Assembly: GCA_027922465.2 (NCBI GenBank)
Contig: BQMF02000040.1
Location: forward strand, 372,001 to 436,000
Direction: 5' to 3'
DNA length: 64,000 bases
DNA from: Turritopsis dohrnii
Lineage: Eukaryota; Cnidaria; Hydrozoa; Anthoathecata; Oceaniidae
Shown here: piece by piece, positions 1 to 11,767 of the stretch
Layout of the letters: each line of letters starts with the position of its first letter
Numbering within the stretch: position 1 is the first letter of the stretch
Program-made: the position numbers and the translations under genes
Notes under the pieces: model-generated
Told to the model about the DNA's origin: nothing
The model's database searches: none
The model's input: the letters and a program-made list of their open reading frames with translations, nothing else

Positions 1-99
1 TTTCATTTTTTCAGATGTGTACATGATTTTCCTTGTTTTATTTGTTTGGGAATTATACTTTTATTGTATGTATCTGTCTGAATGAAGAATAAATACTAT

Positions 100-134
<35 letters not shown>

Positions 135-152
135 ATAATAATAATAATAATA
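1..152 (+). repeat. Possible LINE 3' end with (ACT)n/(AAT)n microsatellite
   Basis: The sequence TGTATCTGTCTGAATGAAGAATAAATACT-like ending (61-96) runs into ACT repeats (about 98-134) and then AAT repeats to 152. A T-rich 3' UTR followed by a short microsatellite is the usual end of CR1-type LINEs, but the element body is outside the window. Confidence 0.4.
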
Positions 153-890
153 AATCCATTAGAAATTTGCGTTTCAAACTTTAGTTCAAAACAAAAAATA
201 GCCAACGTTCACATAAAATAGCAAGAAAAAAATATAAAAAGGTTTTATTGATCATGAGTGGAGGACAGTTAAAGAAGAAAAACAAGAATTTGTAATATGG
301 CTTTCTTGTATACACAGAAATCCAATTAAAATGGCAAGATCTACCAAAAATCAGTGCACTTATCAGATTTCAAGCTGTGCATCAGAATCCTTGTTGTTCA
401 CTTCACTAAAAAAAACGCAAAAGTAATATAAAAAATGTTTAATTAATTTTAGTATACGAACTTTTTAAATAACATAATATATTATAATAATAAATTAGGA
501 AAGAGATACGAGAAAACATTCTGTCTCCCACTTACAGTACCATGTTTTGAAACGGGAAAAACGCAAAGTCAGCTAATAATTGTATTCCACCGTCGCTTAC
601 GCTCGCTGCGGGGGCAATGACTAAAGTCTAAACCATAGGTTCTGTCGAGGCTTTGATTACTTTATCGTATGAGAACTGACTCTGTCAAAATCTTTGGGTT
701 ACACCAGTTTTTTCTAGTTATTCTCATGAACTCTGACACGTTTTTTTTATAAACAACCAAGGTCAGACATTAGTAGTAATGCTGCTTAAAAATGAACATT
801 TTTTAGTAATAATATAAAGTATATGATAATGTTCCGTCTAACATTTTTTGTACGTTTTAGTTGTTTAATTAAAGTATCTAAGTACAAAGT

Positions 891-1384
891 GTAGGAGTGT
901 AGGGGTGTATAGCTCACTTGGTAAGACGGTTGACTTGTAAAACAAGGGTGACAGTTGGTAGTGGTTCAAATCCTGGCACTGTAGAACGCTAATGTGATAT
1001 GAAAAAGTAACATATGCAACGAAAGGTATAATGAGATATATATGTGCATGATGTGATGTAATGAACAAGTGCCTCAAATAACATAAATAAAAAAAACACA
1101 ATCACCTGTCAGTCTAAAGTCTGTTCATAAATTATATGCACTGATTCCAGCTTTTATATAAAAACCAGGCTCAAGGGAATTTATGTAATTTGCTAAATCT
1201 GGTTTCCACATGGTAACTGAAATTAGTGCACATATTTTTTGAACAGACTTTAGTATGTGCAAGTTCTCTGCCTTAAAATCTGAGGTATACATTCCTGGTG
1301 GAGGCCCACATCAGTGAATAACACTGCTGAATAACACTGCCAGTTCCCCCCGGCCTCGTTAAAAAAAAAAAAAAAAAAAAAAAA
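891..1384 (+). mobile_element. tRNA-derived SINE, copy 1, with a nested MITE
   Basis: The head has A-box (TAGCTCACTTGGTAAGA) and B-box (GGTTCAAATCC) promoter motifs at tRNA spacing. The body ends with GGTGGAGGCCCACATCAGTG, and an A-tail of 24 bases closes the element at 1384. The same SINE lies inverted at 42345-42640. A 134-bp TA-flanked element is inserted in the body. Confidence 0.8.
1117..1250. mobile_element. TA-flanked MITE nested in a SINE
   Basis: The ends AAGTCTGTTCA and TGAACAGACTT are inverted and flanked by TA on both sides; the next bases inward (TGCACT and AGTGCA) also pair. The second SINE copy at 42 kb lacks this block, giving a natural empty site. Confidence 0.85.
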
Positions 1385-2259
1385 GGACATTCAAATCATA
1401 ACAAAGAGTGTACAACCTAGAACTGCAACCCAGTGTAACAACAGCCTAGTGTAACAATTTTAAGAAATGTGTTGTAGCATGTGTAACATCATTACAAGAT
1501 TTCCTGTTGCTAATTCATCCAAGATCCTTGTAGTATATTGTTGCTTAACTTTTTGAGAAAATTTACTAGCGTTGTCTTGAATAAATTTGCTGCTTATAAA
1601 AAAACAATCGTCACTGTAGCCGGCACTTAAGAAAAACATCGGCGATGCAGAGGTTTAAAGGTCTAATCCAGACCGTACTTATTTTTAGAAAATCTCTATT
1701 TATGTTTACTCCAAGGTGCAGATTTGCTGAAATATCACAGATTATACACATTATTACAATAAAAATTTATATTTTTTATGATTCTGCCCACTGGGGAAGT
1801 AAATAGCATCAATTGATGCCTGCTCTCTTGTCGGCGTAGGCATTTACAGCAGTTTGCTTTAGTATATTTACCAATACTCACCCATGTAATCTACTTGTTA
1901 AAACTCACTCGATAAGTTAAAAACTAATACAAAATTTAATACTACCTCTCAAAAGTATAGAGGGAAAAGCTCAAAGTTAGCAATAAAATAATGCCAGAAC
2001 AGCGAGAAGATTATCGTCCATTTAAAGCATAGGATGTACTGAATTACCCTGATTTTTCAAAGTTTAGTGCTAACAGGTGTGATGATAAGGGAAGGAAAGG
2101 TCTTTCGATCAGGAAGAAGCATTAAGCGATCTGGTTGCTTACGCATGAAAAGTACAGCCACGGGCGTAATAGCGGGTGCACTAACGGACGTAGTACGATA
2201 AATAAAGTCAGCCTTTACACGTTCCATATAACAAAGAATTTACGCTCAATTTTTATCAG
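1385..2259. other. Intergenic, nothing recognised
   Basis: AT-rich DNA between the SINE and the first MITE. No ORF with domain character, no repeat structure seen. Confidence 0.6.
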
Positions 2260-2371
2260 TGGGCAAATTTGTTAAAAAAATCACTACGATCCAGTGCGTT
2301 TCTATAGTAATATACATGTCGTATCAATAAAAATGCTCTTCATCACAGTGGTTTTTTGACGATGTAGCCCA
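2260..2371 (+). mobile_element. 112-bp palindromic MITE, copy 1
   Basis: The family consensus has arms GGCAAATTTGTTAAAAAATC and its complement at the far end, an inner TTTCTATAGAAA palindrome and AATAAAAATGCTCTTC. This copy starts 24 bp past the stop of the first Dispatched-like gene, so it lies in the 3' UTR region. Confidence 0.85.
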
Positions 2372-2395
2372 TAGAAGGTGTCTGATTTGACGTAG

Positions 2396-5300
2396 TTACA
2401 TCGGTGTATCATCATAATTAGTCTTTTTCCCCTCGGGTAAGTTGTTGACTTTTGGGGAAGTACCAGAATCAGGTTTTTCGACTTTTTCTGGCGATTCACT
2501 GTTAACGTTGTCAATAATATCAGGTTCTTGTTTATCCTTTTTACTTGGGCACCTAATCTGTCCGAAACTACCAACTGGTCCAATGACTGCACACAAGGAC
2601 AGAAAGAAAAAGGTGCCGAAGAACCAACTGACAAACATGACGAGCATTAGAAATTGTGCCATTTGAATGTAGACCAACACACTTGCCGGAACCATGGCAA
2701 CACCTGAAAAAAATTATCAAAAGTTAATTTAAACGACTTTCACTATTAAAGGGGAACTTAGCTTAGCTTATTTTCCTTTTAATCCTTTAGAAAGTTGGAT
2801 CCATCGTGTTCTATAACTGTTGATTAAAACTTGTTTTCATGTAGCCTCACTCTCGCAATTTCCAACACACGGTAAAAGTTGTAATAAGGGCAGCTCACAG
2901 ATAAAGAAAGTCGAACTTCCCTATTTTTTCCACGATGTGATTGAAAGCATTCTCATAAATTTGAATTATTATTTTCATAAACCTTGCGTCATCGAATGCC
3001 ATTGGGCGGTAAAATTACCTGCAATGAATGTTGTGAATGCGCCCATCAAAATAGCAGGTCCGATTTCAAGAATCGTTGCTTTTACTCTTTTTTTCCGATC
3101 ATTTTTAATCAAGGATGTTTTGTAGGCCACACTGTAGTGGAGCGTAAAATCCGCTGACAAACCAGCTGCCACTGAAAACACCACAGATTCCATGATATTC
3201 AAGCGCCACCCGGCCAAAACAAGAATACCAACGGTTACGGAGATGATGAAAGCAATGGTTAATATAGAATAAATGCTCAGTATAATGTTCCCTGTGGTGA
3301 TGAGGATGACACACAGAGCAACAGCAATTGAAATAGCTAAAAGAGAAGATAACAATGTATTTCAAGGCTTGTGTAAATTTTTAATAACACAAATTCCTGT
3401 CAAATTCCTGCTTTTTACAAAAACGTTTGCCATCATGAGAACGTGAGATCAATTAGGACCTCCAAATAGGAAATAAATGATCGAACAACGAGTGTAAAGA
3501 TTGCATCCCACTCTTCCTTTTCAGTACTGAATTAAATGACACTTCTGAATAAAATAGGGCGCTATTTTGGATTAGCGCCCAGATAGGGAGTTAATTTTTT
3601 GCGCCTCACGCACGAGCACCTAAGTGCCTACACTATCCTGGAGGTAACACTTACTTCATTGACATCTTCAACCTTTTTTTCCTGTCAAATAGAAAAAACC
3701 TTATACACCTTCAAGTACTTTTTCGTCGTCCATTAATAAAGAGGAGACGCCTCTGGGTAAGAGTTTGGGTACGAGTTTGGGAGATATACTCATTCATAGA
3801 TTCACATATAATGCAAAAAATGTTCCAACATTTAAACGTTTCATACAAGGTTACGCTCCTTCATGGTATGAAAGGAAGGTATTATTATTATTACGGTAGC
3901 AGCGAAAGCGAATACCGTATTAAAACACCCTTGGACTACTCCTACTACTACTCCTACTACTACTCCTCCGGCCGAAACGGCAATTAGTCTGCGATTTAGA
4001 GTCTGCGGGACTGCACTAATAACGCAATGTAAATTCTAATGAAGGAACCCAGCCTTCGAATTTTGGAAGCTTTTCTATATCAAACATTTAAAAGTAGATT
4101 GTGTTTTATGTTAAAAGTACATAATATGATATTTTGTAGGTTAATCCATGAAAGAATGAATTCTTATCAAACAGGCCTACATAAAAATGCGACTTTTAGT
4201 TCATTACTTATATACTTGAAAATACTTGATATGTTGCTTTTTTTGTTAGTAAAGCTTATCACTTCAAAATTTCGTTCGTTAGCTACTACACTATGTTTGT
4301 GTATAAAGGCTTTCAAAGATTTAGTTCAAAAAGGCAGTTATTTGTTGGAATTCAATTTCGGTTTCATGAAATTATAATTATAAACAAACATTTTTTTTTT
4401 CTACATGTGCTCTTATGAAAAAATTTCTTATAAAAAAAACATACGTTACACAGCTCACGCATGTATAATTCTTTTGTCTTTTAATTAATTGATTGTTGGT
4501 GTTTTCTGATTGGACCCTATTTACACTAACTAATCATTTTTAGCAAATTTATCTTTTATGCCTATTTTCCACCAGTCAGAAAACACCATTAAAGAAGCTT
4601 TTAGAACTTAAAGTAAAATTTCGAAAGCGTTTGTGTGAATGAAAAGTAAACTTGCTGCTACCGTTTTGCGCCATCTGGCTCTTGTTTATTATTATTTGGT
4701 ATTGTTTTACGTGGCTAGCCTCACTCAGTTGCTACTGCATCTGCTTTCCAGGAGGGGCCACGGCTTAGGTTGGAGGCTCCGAAGTATTTGACACTCTCAT
4801 GAGTGACACAAACCCAATCAAGGGCCTGTGCTCTTCTGGATGCCCTCCTGCAACACCCGATGTATCATCATGTAACAGCTCGTTGTATTAGTTACACAGA
4901 CCCAGTTCGAAGGAAAACTCCAAACCAGGCGGGATTTGAACCGACGACCTAGGAATTCTAGTCCTATCGCTCTACCAACTGAGCAACCGGTTCATGGTGT
5001 TCAATCTTCATTATCGATATGTAACTAATGTTGCAGAGAAATCCATCTCTGACGTGATGTTATTGCGATTCGTGTTGGAATTCACCAACTACTACGATCA
5101 CGAGATAACTTGGAGCTTACGAGCATCGAATCAGTGATACAAGGTAGCGCTCCTTCATGGTATGAAAGGAAGGAAGGAAAGGAAGAAACGTTTCAAATTT
5201 AAATGTATCAATAAGTAAACAAATAAATAAATCAATCAAAACATACCGAGTGATTCTTTCGTTCCTGCCGATAAACTGTTCTGCAAATCGTAAAAGCCTT

Positions 5301-8300
5301 GTTCGATATACCAGAAACCTAACAATAAATTTGAAGTAATTTGGATTTTTTTGACATAAATGGCATGCCAATTGGGGAAATTTGTTGAAAAACCAATGCG
5401 AAAGAGTGCATTTCTATAGAAATATGTACACTATTTCAATAAAAAATGCTCTTCATCGCATCTCTTGGGTAAATGTTTCACCAAGCTTAGGGCTTTCAGA
5501 TTCATCTTCTTGCTCTCTTCAGCTACATTCATCATCACACATGAACTGCGACAAATGTCAGTAGGTGAATAAGTAGCTATGACTTTGGAGTTTTAATTCT
5601 TCCAGCCGAACTCTCAGTTCTCAGTTGTATGGAAACAAGTTTGCAGACAGTCAATACGCTCCTACCCAGTCAAAAATCACTGCCACGAAGAGCATTTTCA
5701 TTGAAATAGTATGTGAATTTCATTAGGAAATACACTCCCTCGCAGTGATTTTTCAACAGATTTGTCCGTTGGTTAATAGGCTGATATGCTGCATTTAAAG
5801 TGCATCAGAGTAGAGTATTGAGATACTACGAAGATACTAACCACACAACCGTCGCGTTCGTTCTTGTCATATCAGGGCTAATCTAAAAATCTGATGCATG
5901 AAAGGTTATGCCTACCTTGGAATGCTGAAGATTTGATGTTTTTAGCATGCTTTTGAAACCACGCATCCATATCGTCAAATAACTTTTCATTTTCATCAAA
6001 ACTTTCAGTATATTTGTGGCTAGTCTCCATCTCTATATAAAACGCTTTCAAATTTCCAGCACCATCAAATACGCCTGTTTTCGGACGGTTTTGGTTCAAG
6101 CAGTTATTAAATTCGTCTTTAGGGACTGGGTAAGTATGGTTGCAACAGGTGGTTTGACCCAATTGACACGGTAAAGATAGACTTAAATAATTGTTGTTAA
6201 GCTCATCGCATGACTTTGATGCGACATAAAAAGTGGCGTTTCGGATGCTATCACAAAAGTCCCTCATCCACACTTGCTCGTCAGCCAAAGCCAAAACGCT
6301 GTTATGGTATTCCAACGAGCCTAAGTCATCAGGATCAAACCTGTAGCCATTATCAACTTCTTTTACACCGAATGCAAAGATTGCTTCTCGGTTTCCACCA
6401 GATGAGCTTAAACCAAATCGAAACTTTTTCTTGTAGGTTAAGTCATATTGTTCGAGTGAATTCGAGCTGCTAAACATTTGAAAGTCACCGGTTGATGGCG
6501 GTCTTAAACCGGGCGTAATGAATGTTACTACAATACCAGCGATCCCAAAACCAACTAAAAACGCGATCCACACAAAACGCCCTCTCATTATGGCGGTGGG
6601 AATGTAGACATTAAAAATACCGTTGGAAATAACATCTACAGTATATTGAATTTTCTTGGCGAAGTTGTTTGGCTTTACATCTACTGGCGGTACTGTTTGT
6701 AACTCAAGATCTCCATTGGCTTGAAAGAACTGAGTGTTGTGGTTATCATCCGCGTTGAGTATCGGCCTGGTTTTGCAGTGTTGTGGGCAACAAGAGTGCA
6801 TACATCTTGCGAGATACTTATCATGCAATACAACGACCACGGGAAAAAAGACAACCATCAGTAGATAGTTTACAATGATCGCCGTACCTGAAAATAAGCC
6901 AAAACACTTCACAGACGTCACGTTTGACGAAATGTTGGCGTAAAACGCAGCCGCCGTTGTCAGTGACGTCACAAACATTGCCAAGAGGGCGTGACGTAGC
7001 GAGTGGATGGTCCATTTGATGAGATATTCTGTGTGATCCGAATCCCTTTTGAAAACGTAAATTTTCTTGGCTTCTTCCCAGATTCCCATGTAGACGAACG
7101 CATCGTCAGCACCGATGCCGACAAGAAATATTGTCGTCACCATGTTCAGGAACGGAAAAAACTCCATGTCGAACACTCGACCGTAAACGAAATACGAAAT
7201 GACGGTAGCGATGATGACGCATACAAACGTCATCAAACCGACAAATATCGAGCCAGAGTAAAACCAAATAAATAGAATGACGATAACGATTGCCGTGACG
7301 ATAAATAGCGACTGCACGATGATTTCACTCTGGAAAATATAAAACTTAAAGTCGTTCAAATGATATGCTACAACTTTGACACTGTCAAGTTCTGCGTTGG
7401 ATAAATCTTTCAAATATTTCTCGTACAAGGGCTCAAAATAATCACTGTCAACATCGACGGAAGACGGTTGCAGCTGGTTGATGCTACTTGTTAACTTCAA
7501 GACCTTCGGATTGGCTATGAAGTCCGAGTCCGTAAAATAAAAGAAAGTCTTGTAAAGCAAGCCCGCCATTTCTTGAGCATCAGGAATCACAGAATGACTA
7601 CGACACGTCGCATTAATTGACGTGCATAAACTCGATTCCTTTCGACATTTCTCTAACATATTATTGGTAAAATAGTCTCGACAATTTCTCAACAACGCGA
7701 AAAAACTGTTAATATCATCATTTGTTATATCGAGACAGCTGCTTCGATTATTCAAATATGCAATGTAGTTGGGGATATGGTGTGTTGTCGAGTCTAATGT
7801 GTCCTGGGCGTTCGTTGAATCGAGAATAATTTGTTTGTGTAACTTGCAGATAGATTTCATGTGGCTGGTTAAGTCACCTTCTGATTGGTGCTCGTAAATC
7901 AAAACGACTTCTTTGCGGAAATCGTTTTTAAAGTCAAGACTTCTTCTTTTCCTGCTCGACGTCGGATATCCCGCCGCTGCAAACAAGTTGAGATATGTCG
8001 TACGTCGCAGTGAGATTGTCGTTCCACGAGCCGCAAAACCCTACAAAAAATAAACTCCGTGTTTCTTATGTCGCCAGGTGTGTCGAGTCTTCTTGCGTGA
8101 ACGTTTTCATTTTTACACGAGTTAACAGAAGCAGGGTACATTTTTAAAAACATCTCTATGAAAGAGTGCATTTCTATAGAAATATACACACAATTTCAAT
8201 GAAAATGCTCTTCGTCGTAGTGACATTATGACGATTTAGCCCACTGAATAGTAAGGTGGTCTTCATTTCAGGCTTCTTACAACATTTGTTGTGCACCTTT

Positions 8301-10163
8301 GTCAAATTTCTGTTGGTTTATCTTTTGAGACTTTTGAGACTTTTTCCGAATAACGGATAAGATGACAAAACACTTAACTAATTGAGAAATATTCATTTCT
8401 GCATTTTTCGGCTTGGCGTATTAATCAACTATGCTCAGTCAAATTCGTTGAATAGAAACCCCAGATTTTTTTAACACGATAGTTTACACACCTTGGTTGG
8501 TTTAGAGAAATCTGGTAAATCTTTCGCTCCAGTGGATGATACAAATCCCAACACAGCGCACAAGACAACCACTAACACCACCGCACTAACAACCGCCGAT
8601 GGATATTTAACTAGAAATGCTGCATACCTAAAAATATATATAACTGAAAAACTATAAACTAATAACATAGAACTGCATATTATTGTTTTTCCGTAAAAGT
8701 GATAGGATTCTCTGTATCGTTTTTTAACAAGTTTGAAAGACTTAAATCTGAAATAGACTTGATATTGAACATGATTCATTAGGCCTGTAAGTAACCTATT
8801 CCCTTATCTAATTTCATTCAAAAGACTTTTCACATTCCTTTTAGTCGAAGTAGGTTTCGAGACAATTTTCCTTGATTCTTTACCTATCATATATGTTTTG
8901 GAAACAGACCGTTATCCTAATAGAACCCTGCACTCGTGTATATACCACACATTTTGCCTAAATGATGCTCTACCTTTTCGCATATGAAGTATATTTGTGA
9001 TATTGTTCATAGACCACTAATAAAGGAAAATACAGAAATGACAGAGATAGAAGATATTAGGTCTGGGTATGTCTATAATCGAGAACTGTCTGTACTCGAC
9101 CTTGATGTGAGTGCTTTTGTTTATCTTTGTTCGATAATTATTGAAAACTTCTAACGTGGAATTATAAACCATCTGCTGGTTGATGGTTAATGAAAAAGTA
9201 TTGAAATAATGTGTATATATTTCTTATAGAAATGCACTTTTCGCAGCAACATTAGGTCCCTCTTTATACATTTTGAAATTTCCATTTTACGTTCTTCATA
9301 TTCTTTCATTTAGCTATATTTGCTTTACGGTTAGTCGAGATTTAGACCAGTAATTACAGAACGAGCAAATTGATTGAAAAAATCTTTGCGGTGGAGTAGT
9401 TTTCTATAGAAATGTATACACCATTCCAATGAAAATGCACTTTGTCGCAGTGGCTTTTTGATGATTTTGTCCGCTGCGTAACGTAAAAAAAACATTCTGA
9501 AACAAACTATATACTTTAAAGTAATGCTGCAAGTGAGTGACCTGATCATGCTGCAAGTGAGTGACCTGATCATGCGAGGTTGACAATGCTGCAAGTGAGT
9601 GACCTGACCATGCGAGGTTGACAATGCTGCAAGTGAGTGACCTGATCATGCGGCAAGTGAGTGACCTGATCATGCGGCAAGTGAGTGACCTGATCATGCT
9701 GCAAGTGAGTGACCTGATCATGCGAGGTTGACAATGCTGCAAGTGAGTGACCTGACCATGCGAGGTTGACAATGCTGCAAGTGAGTGACCTGACAATGCT
9801 GCAAGTGAGTGACCTGATCATGCTGCAAGTGAGTGACCTGACCATGCGAGGTTGACAATGATTTCAGAAGCAATCAACATAATAATTGCAATTAATAATA
9901 AATGAACGGGTGGATGAGTTTTGGCACTCGTGATAGTTGCTTTCCTATAAAGCGTTTCTGTAAGTCTTGCGGAACTACATGTAAAAAGACACAGGAGAAA
10001 AAAAAAAAGAATGAATAAAAGCTAAGGGAGAAACTTACGGTCGCAAAACTCTTGTAACCATATCATTTTCCTCTTTTCGTCTTGTCTCTTCATGTAAGTC
10101 ATGATCAGCGCCATCACTGTCGGGTGGCGGCATTGTTGCGCCATCATGGCGTGGTGATGTCAT
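2396..10163 (-). CDS. Dispatched-like RND/sterol-sensing-domain transporter, copy 1 (six exons)
   Basis: Coding exons in transcript order are 10163-10039, 8627-8492, 8040-5916, 5318-5247, 3336-3019 and 2703-2396. All junctions are GT-AG, and the sum of 3084 nt gives 1027 residues plus stop. What is seen: a short acidic cytosolic N-terminus; TM1 near residues 51-72; a first extracellular domain carrying RKRR followed by S at 117-121, a furin-type site; a five-helix sterol-sensing block at about 330-500 with GIGADD (395-400) in TM4; TM7 near 575-596; a second cysteine-rich extracellular domain; and TM8-12 with GLSAD (878-882) in TM10. Family knowledge: Dispatched exports lipidated Hedgehog ligand using cation flux through the GxxxD aspartates and is cut by furin in loop 1. 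GADDAF and the furin site fit Dispatched better than Patched or PTCHD3. The actual cargo is unknown. Five copies of a 112-bp MITE sit in its introns or just past the stop codon. Confidence 0.88.
3893..4664. mobile_element. Possible small TIR element
   Basis: ACGGTAGCAGC near 3894 is inverted as GCTGCTACCGT near 4654. The interior is AT-rich with an open frame at 4039-4377 that shows no domain. The match is only about 12 bp, so this is tentative. Confidence 0.3.
4715..5000 (-). mobile_element. tRNA-derived SINE of a second family
   Basis: On the minus strand the head reads TTGCTCAGTTGGTAGAGCG (A box), an anticodon-like arm, then GGTTCAAATCCCGCC (B box), with decayed acceptor pairing. The body runs to about 4715. 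It lies in an intron of the first Dispatched-like gene, in the gene's own orientation. Confidence 0.75.
5374..5470 (+). mobile_element. 112-bp MITE family, copy 2
   Basis: Forward orientation, in an intron of the first Dispatched-like gene. The right arm is shortened after CTCTTCATCGCA. Confidence 0.75.
5664..5771 (-). mobile_element. 112-bp MITE family, copy 3
   Basis: Reverse orientation (AAGAGCATTTTCATTGAAAT first), in the same intron as copy 2. Confidence 0.85.
8135..8243 (+). mobile_element. 112-bp MITE family, copy 4
   Basis: Forward copy with an eroded left arm, in the second intron of the first Dispatched-like gene. Confidence 0.75.
9365..9477 (+). mobile_element. 112-bp MITE family, copy 5
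   Basis: Forward copy in the first intron of the first Dispatched-like gene, just before the minisatellite at 9521. Confidence 0.85.
9521..9860 (+). repeat. Minisatellite based on GCAAGTGAGTGACCTGA
   Basis: About a dozen copies of GCAAGTGAGTGACCTGA separated by CATGCT, CATGCG or the longer spacer CATGCGAGGTTGACAATGCT, forming higher-order units of about 24 and 38 bp. It lies in the first intron of the first Dispatched-like gene. Confidence 0.92.
9900..9977 (+). repeat. Left copy of a 78-bp inverted repeat around exon 1
   Basis: This block matches the reverse complement of 10433-10510 with about two mismatches by eye. It lies in intron 1 of the first Dispatched-like gene. Confidence 0.9.
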
Positions 10164-10432
10164 ATTCTGAGGAGCAGGAGAAATCTAAAATGTAGGAGGA
10201 TCAAATAAAATTCACAACAAAAAATGTTTAGTTGTTTAGTTGTTACTTTTCAGTCGAGTTTTTTCATGAACCATGTTGTTAATTCAAGTTATATTGACTT
10301 TATATTTAAATGATTAACGTTATACTAGTGTGTTTGGTTTGAGCCATGTTGGTCTCACATTTGGTAAATAATTCATAGGCTGACTCTGTGCCGGTGTGCA
10401 TTTAGCATGAGAAAAGTAAAGAGAAACAGCTT

Positions 10433-10510
10433 TAGTTCCGCAAGACTTAGAGAAACCCTTTATAGGAAAGCAACTATCACGAGTGCCAAAACTCATCCAC
10501 CCGTTCATTT
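10433..10510 (-). repeat. Right copy of a 78-bp inverted repeat around exon 1
   Basis: Partner of 9900-9977. It lies 270 bp upstream of the start codon of the first Dispatched-like gene, so the pair brackets its first coding exon. Confidence 0.9.
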
Positions 10511-10514
10511 TCAT

Positions 10515-11540
10515 TTAGTAACAACATGACCTGACAAACAACAACATAAAAGTCATATTCCTTGGAATTAGAAAGATGGCTATACACAAACCAACCACGG
10601 CTTCTAAATAGTTCAAACAACACAAACGAAATAAAACGAGAGAACAAATTGGAAGAGAACAAATTGGAATCCAAAATTCTAACATTTAATTTTTTTATTT
10701 GAAGTATTCAAGGATGCATAGTATATATATATTGTAATAATTGATAAAACGTTAAAAGAAAAGTATAGCTATACGAAAAGCAAGTTCGAAAAACATTTTG
10801 CAAATATTGTGCTGTTCCTTGGAAACGTGCGATCAATTGCGAAAACATGCTCAATTTATTTTTACAACAACAACAATACCACCACCACCACAACAACAGA
10901 ACACTACTGAATCCTCACATCCGAATATTTCCATGATCGATTTTAATAATTTGTACCAACTCTTGTTTCTTGAATTTCCTGTTGTTTTAATACTTTCGTA
11001 TGCAGTTTATTATCAGGACCGTCGGAAGCTTTTTTTTTTAAATTGAAGTGGCTCAGATTATGTGTCTATTGAGGCCAGTAAATATTTCAATTTTTATTCT
11101 TTCTAAATTGGCCATAATAAGTATGTTAGTTGTCGAAAAATGTGACAATGGATCAAAATGAAACAGGAAAATCTCTACGGAGGTCATTTTTTTTGTATAT
11201 TTTCACAAATACTAGACTGAAATATCAAACTTGGCATATACATATGCAACAATACCTGCTCGCCACCCCACTTCCGACAGCCCTGATCATTACTATTATT
11301 GTTTAATTCGTTGGTGAATGTTTCTATTCACTTTGCAGCATTCTTGCAAGTTGAAATTTCATTAAATCACTGCTGTATTCAAAGTGGTGTACTATTTCCA
11401 CATGTGTTTAGCTGCAAAGCTTTTGATTGGAGCTGCCATTGGAAATGCGACGTAAAATGTTAATTAATTCACGTATTTCAATTCAGGTCAAATTCTTTAG
11501 AAGAGGGGAATATCTTACAATCAAAAACTTGACAACACAA
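10515..11540. other. Upstream region of the first Dispatched-like gene
   Basis: AT-rich. It contains a short CAA/CCA-type microsatellite (about 10863-10900) and a TATATATAT run near 10725. No promoter element can be assigned. Confidence 0.5.
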
Positions 11541-11542
11541 TA

Positions 11543-11663
11543 CCGTATTTCCTCTAATAAACTCCGCCCTCTGATAAACGCCGTCTTCCAATAAACGCCG
11601 CATCTTGAAAAGCGGCGTTTATTAGAAAATAATTATTTGTAATACTTATTAGAGGAAATACGG
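11543..11663. mobile_element. 121-bp TA-flanked MITE
   Basis: Inverted ends CCGTATTTCCTCTAATA and TATTAGAGGAAATACGG are flanked by TA on each side. The interior holds GGCGTTTAT-like repeats in opposite orientations, so the whole element can fold into a long hairpin. Confidence 0.85.
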
Positions 11664-11767
11664 TACACCTTTCCCGAATTTCTGTTTAAATGCCGCGTTA
11701 ATGCTTAGTTATCAAGTTTCGCCTCGTTTCTATGTTTTTAATTGTTTTTCTAATTTCACAATGTTCT

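Larger units (their letters stand above)
3841..5175. repeat. Pair of ~37-bp direct repeats 1.3 kb apart
   Basis: ATACAAGGT(T/A)(A/G)CGCTCC and the following TTCATGGTATGAAAGGAAGG occur at about 3843-3879 and 5137-5173 in an intron of the first Dispatched-like gene. They bracket a SINE, CTACTACTC microsatellites and a possible small TIR element. Confidence 0.75.

Noticed and set aside
901..985. A tRNA gene
   Set aside because: A and B boxes are present but the cloverleaf is incomplete and the sequence continues into a SINE body with an A-tail, repeated at 42 kb.
4039..4377. A 112-codon plus-strand ORF
   Set aside because: It lies in an intron, has AT-driven composition and no domain features.
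4925..4998. A tRNA gene on the minus strand
   Set aside because: The acceptor and T stems have several mismatches, and it forms the head of a SINE.
9331..9845. Minus-strand open frames with RSLTCS repeats
   Set aside because: They are translations of the intron-1 minisatellite.
9521..9860. CRISPR array
   Set aside because: Spacers are not unique and the host is a eukaryote; it is a minisatellite.
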